Notes under the pieces: model-generated
Databases searched by the model: none
What the model was told of the DNA's origin: nothing
What the model saw: only the letters and a program-made list of their open reading frames with translations
Program-made: the position numbers and the translations under genes
Part shown: piece by piece, positions 16,226 to 23,707 of the stretch
How the letters are laid out: every line of letters starts with the position of its first letter
Numbering within the stretch: the first letter of the stretch is position 1
From: Methanospirillum sp.
Lineage (GTDB): Archaea > Halobacteriota > Methanomicrobia > Methanomicrobiales > Methanospirillaceae
Length of the DNA stretch: 43,770 nucleotides
NCBI GenBank assembly: GCA_012728895.1
Contig: JAAYEG010000037.1
Span: 1-43,770, forward strand
Reading direction: 5' to 3'

Positions 16226-16316
16226 CGTGCCAGTTGTGCCACTTCGAAAGAGAGATCTCCATGGGAGATGAGTACCGTGGAGAAAGTTTCCGGATCCGGC
16301 CGGCACATCTGGCACG
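16226..16316. repeat. Hairpin-armed structured repeat, copy 2
   Basis: CGTGCCAGTTGTGCC (16226-16240) pairs with GGCACATCTGGCACG (16302-16316) in 14 of 15 positions. The 61-base interior has CCATGG (16259-16264), then GTGGAGAAAGTTTCCGGA. The reverse strand of copy 1 has the same order: arms built from repeated GTGCC units, CCATGG, then GTGGAAGTTCCGGA. Both copies lie beside a D5 helicase, though on opposite sides of it. Confidence 0.65.
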
Positions 16317-16706
16317 CGGCACTCTCTCCCTGGCCGTAAACTGTGATTTTGCTCTGTATTTACCATCCAGAATTGCGATTTATGCCCGGAATGGGGATAT
16401 TCTATCTCGATCCCGGATGTGATCGATCTGACACGGCCCGAGCCCGTGGGGGAGCGGATCGCGCCGGTGTGGGGGCAGGGCCCTCCGTCGGTTCGCCCGG
16501 GATGCGGGTTGGAGACGACGCCGGTCTGCGCGGAGGTTGTTGTCGCCGGCGGGTCGGCGACCGGACGATGGTGACCCCGACCAATTCGTCGTTGACGGGA
16601 GGGTCATGACCGCGCCCGGGTCCTGGCGCGACTCCGACGCGAACGCCGGGGGACTGCGCGGGAATACCTGCCGCCGGGCACGGACGCCCCCGTCGAGGGC
16701 CGGCGA
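16317..16706. other. Intergenic stretch, no gene recognised
   Basis: The first 90 bases are AT-rich (TTTTGCTCTGTATTTACC) and could drive the forward strand. The remainder is GC-rich and contains only chance frames ahead of the D5 relic. Confidence 0.35.
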
Positions 16707-17015
16707 CGGCCCCGTCGGCGTCCAGCCGCTCTCGCGCCGACCGGTCTCGACCCGTTCCAGCAGCACGGGCAGGACTGCACCGGGGTCGGGCTCGCCGAAC
16801 GGTTCGTGGGGGAGCACCGGGAGTGGAGCCGCTCCTGTCCGAGATGAAGGCCTGGCTGCTCTGGAGCGGCCGGGTCCGGGAACGGGACGCGGCCGGCGCG
16901 ATCCGGGCGAGGGCGAAGCGGACGGCGACCTGCTCGAGGCGCCGGGTCGAGCGGCCCGGGGCCGACCTGGTGCAGCGGTTTCTGGACGAGGAGTGCGAGG
17001 TCCGAGGGGGGAAGG
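16707..17015 (+). pseudogene. Relic of a third D5 helicase with large internal deletion
   Basis: One frame gives DPFQQHGQDCTGVGLAERF then VGEH, matching SKHENHYTEVGLADRFVAEH of the intact D5 at 13951. After a frameshift near 16825 comes SEMKAWLLWSGRVRERDAAG, then RAKRTAT, matching MKAWLVWNGRIWERDTAG and AKRTARR. Directly afterwards the frame jumps to ADLVQRFLDEECEVRG, matching ADVAARFVDEECVVTG. Residues about 225-533 of the intact protein, including both Walker motifs, are absent. The order and orientation are preserved, so this is one gene shortened by an internal deletion. It cannot make an active helicase. Confidence 0.75.
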
Positions 17016-17424
17016 GAACAACGTTCGGCCCCGCCGGAAGGCGGACGCCGCGAACGGCTCCCGGGCGAACGCGAGCGGCGGGCGCGAGGGATCGAACCGG
17101 TACTTCGCGGGGATGCGCAGGAGGGCCGGGGTCCGTCTCGGCCCGAAGATCTCCCGCGTCCAAGACGAGAACGGCCGGGCGGGCCGGAGCCTCCGTTCCC
17201 GTCGTGGCAGCACGCGGACGTGGACGTCCCGTCATCCCCGCGCCGGCCCGGGTTCGTCGTCGCCCTGCGCCTCCCCCGGCGTCACGACCCCGAAAGCCGG
17301 CGGACGGACCCCGGGTCGCCTCGTGCACGCCGGAGAACGCGACCGGCCCCAACCGGGAGGGAGCCGGCGGCTCCACCCGCGGGGCGGGTCGGCCGGGAGG
17401 AGAGGGCCGGCGCTCGGCGGACGC
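17016..17424. other. Unassigned GC-rich stretch after the D5 relic
   Basis: Only Arg/Gly/Pro-rich chance frames occur on both strands. It may include more decayed element sequence, but no match was recognised. Confidence 0.35.
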
Positions 17425-17565
17425 CTACGCGGTGGCCCGGGGCTCCGTGCCGGCCCGCCCTCCCGGGGCGTCTTGGGGCGTGGCGAGGACCTGGAGCGCG
17501 ATCGCCGCGGCAACGGCGAGCGTGACCGCCCCGAGCCCGATCAGAATGATGGTCTTTCGCGTCAT
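17425..17565 (-). CDS. 46-residue single-span membrane protein
   Basis: Starts MTRKTIILIGLGAVTLAVAA, a positively charged end and one hydrophobic helix of about 20 residues, followed by a short Gly/Pro-rich tail. GGGAGAGG lies about 5 bases before the ATG (reverse strand), a good ribosome site. It is divergent from the SdpI-like pseudogene. No family was recognised; it could be a membrane peptide, a toxin-like peptide or a small transport subunit. Confidence 0.5.
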   Translation of the reverse strand: MTRKTIILIGLGAVTLAVAAAIALQVLATPQDAPGGRAGTEPRATA

Positions 17566-17784
17566 CTGCCTCTCCCAGGAAGATGGGACCCCGGGGTGAT
17601 AACCGTGCGGGTTTCTGTCGCGGATCGGGCCGCCAGCCGGGCTTCGGCGTGCCAACAGGTCGCACGGGGCCGGGGGCGGCGCGCCGGCCCGGGACGGGAT
17701 CCCGTCCCCCGCCGGGCGGGGGCTGCCCTCTCCTGCCGGCGGGAGAAAGTGAGCGCGGCGACGCTCCCGCCGGGCCTGCCATGA

Positions 17785-18330
17785 GTGGCAGGACGGAGCC
17801 CGGGGAAGGGCGCCAACACCGATTCCGCGGACCCGGTCCGTGCCGGCATCGCGCCCGACATCATCCCGGGCCTCGCGATCGCGGCCCTCGCAGATTCGGC
17901 GCTCCCGGAACGGGCCCCCTTGCAACGGAACGCCGCGGGGGAGGTGGACGGCTCCCTCAATTTTTTTTCGCCGCGATCGTCCCGCTGATGATGGAGCTCG
18001 TGACGGCGCTGCTCTTCCTCCTGCCGCTGATCGACCCGCTTCGGGAGAACCCCCCGGGCGTTCCGGCAGGGGTACGACGGATTCGTCCTGGTCTTCGCCG
18101 CCTGCCTCCCGTCACTCCACGCCCGGACCATCCCCCGTGCACCCGGTCGGCCCGGACCTCCTCTCGCCCCCCTCTTCGTGGGGCTCTATGCCTCTACCGG
18201 GGTCCGGCTCGAGCGCGCCGCGCCAGCGCACCCTCGAGTCACGCCACAGCACTGCCGCACCCTGGTTCACGGCGGACCCTGCCCGGCAGCGGCATGCACT
18301 GGATCCGGCTCGTCGGAGATGCTGGAGACA
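17785..18330 (+). pseudogene. SdpI / DUF1648-like membrane protein, broken by several frameshifts
   Basis: Frame 1 gives IIPGLAIAALADSALPERAP, then NAAGEVDG, the DUF1648 signature (LPxRVPxHWNAxGEVDG). At the T8 run 17961-17968 the frame changes and continues FFAAIVPLMMELVTALLFLLP, then LIDPLREN, the second membrane segment and conserved IDPxxxN. After the C6 run at 18050-18055 it changes again to FRQGYDGFVLVFAACLPSLH and, further on, LFVGLYASTGVRLERA. A decayed RTPWTL-like segment (PWFTADPA) follows near 18262-18290. SdpI proteins confer immunity to toxins or act as membrane sensors. Here the breaks at homopolymers suggest slippage, error or decay. Confidence 0.7.
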
Positions 18331-18439
18331 CGCCCCGGGCGGAAAAACAGCGAACCCGCCGCCGGGTCGTTTTCTTCCCGGGAAAAGTATAAATATGATT
18401 ATAATAATCATTCCGTATATCATATGGGAGCGATCGAAG
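18331..18439 (+). promoter_or_regulatory. Strong TATA promoter of the beta-propeller gene
   Basis: An AT-rich block contains AAGTATAAATATG at 18385-18397, close to the archaeal TATA consensus, followed by ATTATAATAATCA. GGGAG at 18426-18430 is a ribosome site 9 bases before ATG 18440. Expected initiation is about 18415-18425. Confidence 0.65.
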
Positions 18440-19462
18440 ATGCTATCCGAGACGTCCTCATCCTTCTGGACGACGCTGCCCGGCCTGATCACCGCGGTGG
18501 CGCTGTTGCTCACGGCCATCACGGGCTTCTACGTGGCGGTCATCCTGCCTGACAATAACAACGGGAACGTTACGCCGACCATGACGCCGACGCCGCCCAC
18601 GCCCGTGCCGACGGATACGACACCGGATCCGACGTCACCACCCCCCGCGACACCGACCCCGATCCCGGCCGAACGGCTCTGGGGGCCGACCGAGTTCGTC
18701 ACCGCCGGCACCCTCGCCGGAGGGGAGCAGCTCCTCTACGGCGTGCCCCGAGGCGGCGACGGGGTCTACCTCCACGAGGGGGCGCAACAGTGGATCAAGG
18801 TCGGCGGACCTGGGAAGATGTTCGCCCTCGACAACGTGGGGAACCTCTACGGGCTCTCGCCGGACGGCGGCGGCGTCTTCCGGTACACCGGGACGCCGAT
18901 GGCCCCCTGGACCCAGGTCGGCGGGCCGGCCGCGACCATCTACGCCGGCGGCAGCGCCCTCTTCGCCACGAACCCCCAGTCCGGTGATATCTACCGGTAC
19001 GACGGCAAGCTCTCGCCCTGGGAACGGGTCGGCAACCCGGGCAGGTTCGCCGTGGACGGCAATGGAAGACTCTTCGGCGTCTCGCCCGACGGCAGCTCCA
19101 TCCGCGCCTACGACGCGGGATCCAAGACCTGGCAGGTGATCGCGGACCAGCGGATCGCCGGTCCCATCGGTGAGCTCTACGCCGGGGGCTCCAGCCTCTA
19201 CGCAACGATGGGGAGTGATGCCGACGTCTACCGCGACACCGGCAACCCGAACGCCTGGATCAAGATCGGGGAGCACGGCAAAATGTTCGCCGTGGACGAC
19301 AGCGGGGCCCTGTACCGCCTCTCGTTCGACGGGTCCGTAATCGAACTGTACTCCGCGGGGACGTGGACGAAGGTGGGCGAGGGCGCGGAGAAGATCTTCG
19401 CCGGCGGGTCCGGCCGTCTCTTCGCCACGCAGCAGGGATCGGGCGACCTCGTGGAGTACTGA
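18440..19462 (+). CDS. Membrane-anchored beta-propeller / tectonin-like surface protein
   Basis: A 340-residue protein. One hydrophobic helix lies near the N-terminus (LPGLITAVALLLTAITGFYV), then a Thr/Pro-rich linker (TPTMTPTPPTPVPTDTTPDP) typical of archaeal extracytoplasmic proteins. The remaining about 260 residues contain about six repeats of W-K/E-VGxxG-x-FAVDxxGxLYxLSxDG, for example QQWIKVGGPGKMFALD and NAWIKIGEHGKMFAVD. This pattern resembles tectonin-like beta-propeller blades that bind carbohydrate or surface ligands. The start is fixed by the ribosome site and promoter. It is isolated among broken genes but has no visible lesion itself. Confidence 0.7.
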   Translation: MLSETSSSFWTTLPGLITAVALLLTAITGFYVAVILPDNNNGNVTPTMTPTPPTPVPTDTTPDPTSPPPATPTPIPAERLWGPTEFVTAGTLAGGEQLLYGVPRGGDGVYLHEGAQQWIKVGGPGKMFALDNVGNLYGLSPDGGGVFRYTGTPMAPWTQVGGPAATIYAGGSALFATNPQSGDIYRYDGKLSPWERVGNPGRFAVDGNGRLFGVSPDGSSIRAYDAGSKTWQVIADQRIAGPIGELYAGGSSLYATMGSDADVYRDTGNPNAWIKIGEHGKMFAVDDSGALYRLSFDGSVIELYSAGTWTKVGEGAEKIFAGGSGRLFATQQGSGDLVEY

Positions 19463-19689
19463 GACGCCCGGACCCCGCCCCCCCGCCGTCGGACGACGGT
19501 ACACCGGGAGGCAAGGACCGGTCTGGGCGGGATCTGCCAGCAACGTGCGCGGGTGCCGGCGCCCGCCTCCTCTACCTCACGGTCGAGTACCCCGCCGCGA
19601 AGCAGCGGCGTCATAACCGGGTCACGACCAAAGGAACAACATTCATCATCACCCCCTCTCAAACGGACCGATCAGGAACGAGGTGGGGA

Positions 19690-20649
19690 ATGATGACTCG
19701 AACCCTGGTATTCCACTGTCTGCTCGTACTCGTCCTGCTGCTCCCGGGCGTCGCGGCGGGCTACGATGCCGGCTGAGCCGCGGACGCCGATTGCTGGTTC
19801 CGGTCGCTCGGGGGGGCGGCCGGGTCCTACGAGGGCGTACAGCAGTCGGACGCCGGCTCATCACCCTCCAGCAAGCCGGCGACCGCAGTCTCCTGCGACC
19901 AGGACTGCAAGAGCTACGCCGCCGGCAGGATACACGGGGCCAACGCGACCGGCACCAGCGTCGGCGGCGCATGCCAGTGCTCGTGCCTGCCCGGGTACGT
20001 CCCGAACAATAACCTCGAATGCGTCTCGGTGGACGCCGCCGCCTGGCAGTCCTTCACCCGCACCTGCGGCGACCTCCAGCAGTATACGCAGGGCGGGGGC
20101 GGAACCTTCGTCGTCTCCCGGCAGGAGCTGTTGACGTACCTGGAGAGGGTCGAACAAGCGAATCCCGACGCCTCCTGGAAGCAGATCGTCGCGGCCCTGC
20201 ACGTCGCCCTGTACAACGACGACGCCCTGTCCCGGACGCTGCCCCTCATCCCCACACCCCTCTTCAAGTGGGGTCCCGAGACCGATGGCTTGGAGAACGT
20301 CGACCTGCTCTACCGGGCCCCCACGCGGGTTCCCAACCCAGACTGGTACGTCCCGAAGTTCGTCCGGGCCGACAACGGCGAGATCACCGAACTGGGCCAT
20401 GCCTACGGTGCGATCCGCATCAACCTCAACCGCGACCGCCTCCTGCAGGACTTCAGGCTCAGTGTCATCACGCACGGGGGCGACTTCTGGCAGCAGGTTC
20501 TCCACAACTGGATCCTGCGGGAAGACGTAAACCGGTTTCCCCCGGACCAGCTCCGGGGGGACTGGATGGGGGTCTGGCTCGAGAACTACTACCGGACCCA
20601 TTCCTCCACCCCCCTCTCCCAGGCGTTCGAGGCCTACTTCTCCCGGTAG
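19690..20649 (+). pseudogene. Secreted Cys-rich protein with in-frame TGA just after the signal peptide
   Basis: ATG 19690 (GAGGTGGGG before it) gives MMTRTLVFHCLLVLVLLLPG, then VAAGYDAG, a signal peptide. TGA follows at 19774-19776. The same frame then stays open to 20649, giving AADADCWFRS, CDQDCKSYAAG and CQCSCLPGYVPNNNLEC (Cys-rich), and a larger domain with VSRQELLTYLERVEQANP and LRGDWMGVWLENYYRTHSST. Composition and length (about 290 residues after the stop) fit a real secreted protein of unknown family. The TGA could be a recent nonsense mutation, an error, or suppressed. No selenocysteine machinery is visible. The downstream part has an internal GTG (20029) but would lack export signals. 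Confidence 0.6.
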
Positions 20650-20692
20650 CGCGCCGGCGCCCCCCCCGCGCCTCACGCGCGCGTCGGCGTCG

Positions 20693-20712
20693 TGGGTACC
20701 CATGGGTACCCA
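20693..20712. repeat. Perfect 20-bp palindrome
   Basis: TGGGTACCCATGGGTACCCA reads identically on both strands. It consists of two GGGTACCC units, each itself palindromic, joined by AT. It lies after the Cys-rich gene and 180 bases before the second RHH-like gene. Candidate operator, recombination site or restriction-type target. Confidence 0.7.
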
Positions 20713-20729
20713 GCAGGTTGAAATGATAA

Positions 20730-20871
20730 GTACACAGGGAACGCCCGATTCACTCGCGCACGACAGATCCAGGCCTCATGCAGCGGGGGGGCCCGTCGCC
20801 ACGTTTTAATGCTTTTTTCACGATAAGCAGATGCAGATGTATGGACCGCACCCGCGCCCAGGAGTGATCGG
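20730..20871 (+). promoter_or_regulatory. Control region of the second RHH-like gene
   Basis: GTACACAGGG (20730-20739) repeats the motif before the first copy. GTTTTAATGCTTTTTT at 20803-20818 is the most TATA-like region. The block from 20831 to the start codon (ATGCAGATGTATGGACCGCA and on) aligns with 1582-1622. So promoter, leader and gene were duplicated together. Confidence 0.5.
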
Positions 20872-21096
20872 ATGAGGCCGGGCGACGAACCCAGCCCGCC
20901 GGCCATCACCCTCCATCGCGAGGCGATGGAGCCAGCCGTGCGCACCCTCGCCGCGCCCAGCTCCGCGTACCTGGCCGCGACCATGAAACACAACCTGGAC
21001 GGCGCCGGGAAGCCTGGCAGCGACGACGGCCCCATCCAGCACCCCCACCAGCCGAAACGCAGGGAGGCAGAGACAGGTGAGCGCGCCGGCGGATAA
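20872..21096 (+). CDS. Second copy of the small RHH-like protein
   Basis: A 74-residue protein, clearly related to 1623-1856: MRPGDEPSPPAITLHREAME against MRPRTATSPTAITLPAETKA, then SSAYLAATMKHNLDGA against SSYLAELMKADLDGA, and PGSDDGPIQ and QPKRR. Substitutions such as P to R/E in helix 1 may have changed specificity. GGAG lies about 9 bases before the ATG. Its last 20 bases overlap the GTG of a PrimPol relic, as in copy 1. The gene is intact, so it may still bind operators of the first module (inference). Confidence 0.55.
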   Translation: MRPGDEPSPPAITLHREAMEPAVRTLAAPSSAYLAATMKHNLDGAGKPGSDDGPIQHPHQPKRREAETGERAGG

Positions 21097-21141
21097 CTCC
21101 ATCGGTCGACCGGCCGACCCCGCCGTTCGCCGCCAGCCGTC
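21077..21141 (+). pseudogene. 5' remnant of a second primase-polymerase gene
   Basis: GTG 21077 starts VSAPADNSIGRPADPAVRR, parallel to VYAAADNSFDPHRPGAADA at 1837. After about 20 codons similarity disappears at the point where the reverse-strand Kelch gene ends. The frame closes at 21247 inside the antisense of that gene. The rest of the PrimPol and its helicase are gone, or may be represented by the separate D5 copies. Confidence 0.6.
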
Positions 21142-22143
21142 CTACCCCGAACTCGAGCTCATGGGCGCCGTCGACACCGCCGTCCCGCCGACGACGAGGA
21201 TGCTCCCGTCGGGGAGTGCCACGCACCCGTGGTACCACCGGGGGTAGAAGAAGAAGTTCGTGTGGTTTTCGGGGTCGGGCGTCTGCTCGACCCAGCTGAC
21301 CCCCCGGTCGGTCGAGATCCAGAGGTCGGTATGCGAGAGAGGGTGGTCGGGGTCGTAGTACCGCCCGCCCGTCACGGCGATCCGGCCGTCGGGGAGGACG
21401 ACGGCGGCGAGCCCCCAGCGGTCGCCCCACCCGGCGCTCTCGGTCTGCCGGGTCCAGGTCTACCCCTGGTCGGTCGAGCGCCAGGCGTCGTTGTACTGCT
21501 CCGCGCCCCACCCGCCCATCATGACGATGCTGCCGTCCGCGAGCGCGACAGCCGCGTGGCTGTCGCGGGCGGCCCAGGGGGCGTTCTCCACCTGCCGCGT
21601 CCAGGTGACGCCTTTGTCCGTGGACCGCCAGACGTCGTCCAGCACGGCATTCGTCGAGTCCCGGCCGCCCATAACAACGATGCTTCCGTCAGGAAGACAG
21701 ACGGCGGCGTGGCGCGAGCGACCCGCCCACTGGGCGTGCTCGGTCTGCCGGACCCAGCTCGCGCCCCGGTCCGTCGACCGCCAGACGTCGTTCGCCCCGC
21801 CCCCGACGTAGCCGCCGGTCATGACGATGCACCCGTCCGGGAGCGCCACGGATGCCGCGTAGGGACGGGACGTCCACTCGACGGTATCGGACCGCCTTGT
21901 CCAGTTATCGGCCGACCAGGCCTCGTCGCCGAAGTACCAGGCCCAACCGAGAGGCGCACCGCTCGAGGCGTCCGAGAACGAGACGGCGAGCGGTGCGACG
22001 CCAGACGTCGGGACGACCGATTACTGGGCGGCGGGGACGATGGCAGCGGAGGGACTCGCGGCCAGGCCGGCGACGATGACGGCGAAGATTACGGAGACGA
22101 CGGTATCGCAGCGCACAGTACAAAATGGTGTCGGTGGAGGCAT
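21142..22143 (-). pseudogene. Secreted PKD/Kelch (sialidase-like repeat) protein with two in-frame stops
   Basis: ATG 22143 starts a signal peptide with VSVIFAVIVAGLAASPSAA, followed by AAQ and TAA (22021-22023). The same frame goes on with SVVPTSGVAPLAVSFSDASS and GWAWYFGDE, a PKD domain start, and then repeats of about 56-60 residues: HAAVCLPDGSIVVMGG, DDVWRSTDKGVTWTRQ and similar. A TAG at 21460-21462 replaces the Val of a GVTWTRQ-type unit (DQG, stop, TWTRQTESAGW). The last unit ends VALPDGSILVVGGTAV and stops at 21142, at the junction with the PrimPol remnant, so the 3' end may be truncated. Repeats of this type form beta-propellers on secreted proteins. Confidence 0.7.
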
Positions 22144-22557
22144 CGTAAACCTTTCGAGTAACCGGGATCGCGGACTCCTGGCGAGTGAAAACGGGAGCAG
22201 CCCATCAGAGTATGTCGAAGAGCAAAACAGCGTCGGCGACGTCATTCTGGCACTCCGTTGGGATGGTCCCCTCGCCGGTCCAGGAAGCGACACTCGACCG
22301 CGCTCCCGGTCGTCTCCACGCCGTTGCCCGACGAAGGGTATGTCTCCACGACTATCGGTCCTCTCCACCGCGGCGCATGTCACGGCGCGGGCCGTCCTGT
22401 TGCCACCGTGCGGCACGCACCCGCCCTGTGGCACCGGTCCACTGCCGGCGACAGTTGAAGACCGGCGGTTCCGGCGTGCATCTATAGCCATTATGAAAAT
22501 AATAACCATTAAATCCCTTCTGCCGTATCGTACAGTATCCAGACTTGGAGAGTCGCC
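22144..22557. other. Intergenic stretch with the promoter of the next gene
   Basis: Mostly unassigned. From 22480 the sequence is AT-rich (CTATAGCCATTATG, then AAAATAATAACC) and is a likely promoter for 22558. GGAGAG at 22547-22552 is the ribosome site. No gene was recognised in 22144-22480. Confidence 0.45.
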
Positions 22558-23166
22558 ATGAACCGGAAACTCATGTTGATCTCGATCTCAACCGTCGCGA
22601 TCGTCGGGATCGGGGTCGGCATCCTGCTCCCGGCCCTTCAGAGCGAATCGCTCACCGGGAGCATCGTGCCGATCACGACCATGCCCTCGATGATGTTCAC
22701 GCTCCTCCCCACGCCCACTCCGACACCCGTCCCACCCGTGAGCATCATGGTGACGGGGAGTTATTCGCCGTACCGCACGTGGAACAACGACATCAAGGCG
22801 TACGACTGGTACTGGAACCTCCACAGCGTGAACACCTACGACGCAACCCACCTGCCGCCGGGAGTGGTCCTGCAGCGGGTCTCCTGGACGATCACCGGGA
22901 CGCTGGGCATCGGTGGGACCAGGACCTGCGTGAACCGGTACATTCAGCGGTTCGAGGGATTACCCGAACTCGATCTGGCGCCCCAGGAACTCGCCCTGAC
23001 CGGTTCCGCAACCATCGACGACGGGTACTCGGTCGGCTGCTACGGCCCCGACCTCTGCCCGCCAGACGACTGGTGCGCGGGCCCGCCGTTCACGGCCACC
23101 TGTACCATCACGACCAAAGACGGCATGACCTACACCAGGTCGGCCGAGCTGGTGCTCAGTACGTAA
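22558..23166 (+). CDS. Hypothetical secreted or membrane-anchored protein with Thr/Pro linker
   Basis: A 202-residue protein. It has an N-terminal hydrophobic helix (LMLISISTVAIVGIGVGILL) and a linker LLPTPTPTPVPPV, then a globular part of about 130 residues with four to six Cys (TCVNRY, VGCYGPDLCPPDDWCAGPP, ATCTITT) that could form disulphides outside the cell. Beta-rich stretches (VSWTITGTLGIGG) suggest an Ig-like fold. The family was not recognised. The linker type is shared with 18440, so both belong to the same surface-protein class. It is intact and has its own promoter. Confidence 0.6.
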   Translation: MNRKLMLISISTVAIVGIGVGILLPALQSESLTGSIVPITTMPSMMFTLLPTPTPTPVPPVSIMVTGSYSPYRTWNNDIKAYDWYWNLHSVNTYDATHLPPGVVLQRVSWTITGTLGIGGTRTCVNRYIQRFEGLPELDLAPQELALTGSATIDDGYSVGCYGPDLCPPDDWCAGPPFTATCTITTKDGMTYTRSAELVLST

Positions 23167-23490
23167 GACGGGGTCGATGCGCGTCCCCGCTCCGCGTCCT
23201 CTTTTAAACCCCGCGAGGTCTCTCCTGATCCACTGCAAGAAGAGGCAGGCGGGGCTCCACCTGGACGCCATGACTGTCCTCGCGGTTCGCCGATGGCGGG
23301 CGGATCCCGATAGCGCCCACCGGCCGGTCTGTCACAAGCCGGAGACTGCTGCAGTACCTCCGATAGCCACGCGCCCGGAACCGGGAACGGTACGCCGTGT
23401 GGCATGATGCATCGACGGACTCGAGCCGCTCGATGATACCTGGCGGCGGGGACCCGCACCCGGCGAAAGAGATCGAGGGGGGGTGTTGGC
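23167..23490. other. Intergenic stretch, no gene recognised
   Basis: About 320 bases between the secreted protein and the dockerin remnant. TCTTTTAAACC at 23198-23208 is AT-rich and may serve as terminator or promoter. Nothing else was seen. Confidence 0.35.
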
Positions 23491-23707
23491 TCAGAGGTGG
23501 GTGAAGAGCCAGACCACGTCGGTGAAGTCGATCCTCGTGTTGCCGTTGTAACCGAACAGGGACAGCGGCTCGTTGCCGGCGACCCGATCCATCCGGGTGA
23601 AGTACCGCACGACGTCCGCGAAGTCCGGCCGGCCGTTGCCGTCCTCGTACAGCCCGTCGGCGTCGGTGTCAAGCGGCGTCCCGCCGCCCCCGGGGATGGG
23701 CGCCCCC
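23491..23707 (-). pseudogene. Orphan dockerin domain remnant next to dcd
   Basis: The frame encodes a Gly/Pro linker (GAPIPGGGGTPLDTDADGLY) and a dockerin pair with DFADVVRYFTRMDR and GYNGNTRIDFTDVVWLFTHL, closely resembling the dockerin in the metalloprotease at 5856-7988. There is no start codon between the dcd stop (23708-23710) and the linker. The domain is the 3' end of a secreted-protein gene whose front part is missing. It begins exactly at the dcd stop, which marks the border between the accessory and core halves. Fusion to dcd by frameshifting is possible but unlikely. Confidence 0.7.

Noticed and set aside
13903-16422. An 839-codon forward frame over the second D5 gene
   Set aside because: Mirror frame of the helicase with no recognisable domain, ending in non-coding AT-rich DNA.
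19774-19776. TGA as selenocysteine or a reassigned codon
   Set aside because: TGA ends many intact genes here (gatA, gatC, dcd), no selenocysteine insertion hairpin was recognised, and the order is not known for selenocysteine use.
21460-21462. TAG as pyrrolysine in the Kelch gene
   Set aside because: The site corresponds to a Val in the other repeats, the gene has another stop (TAA), and no pyl genes are in the window.
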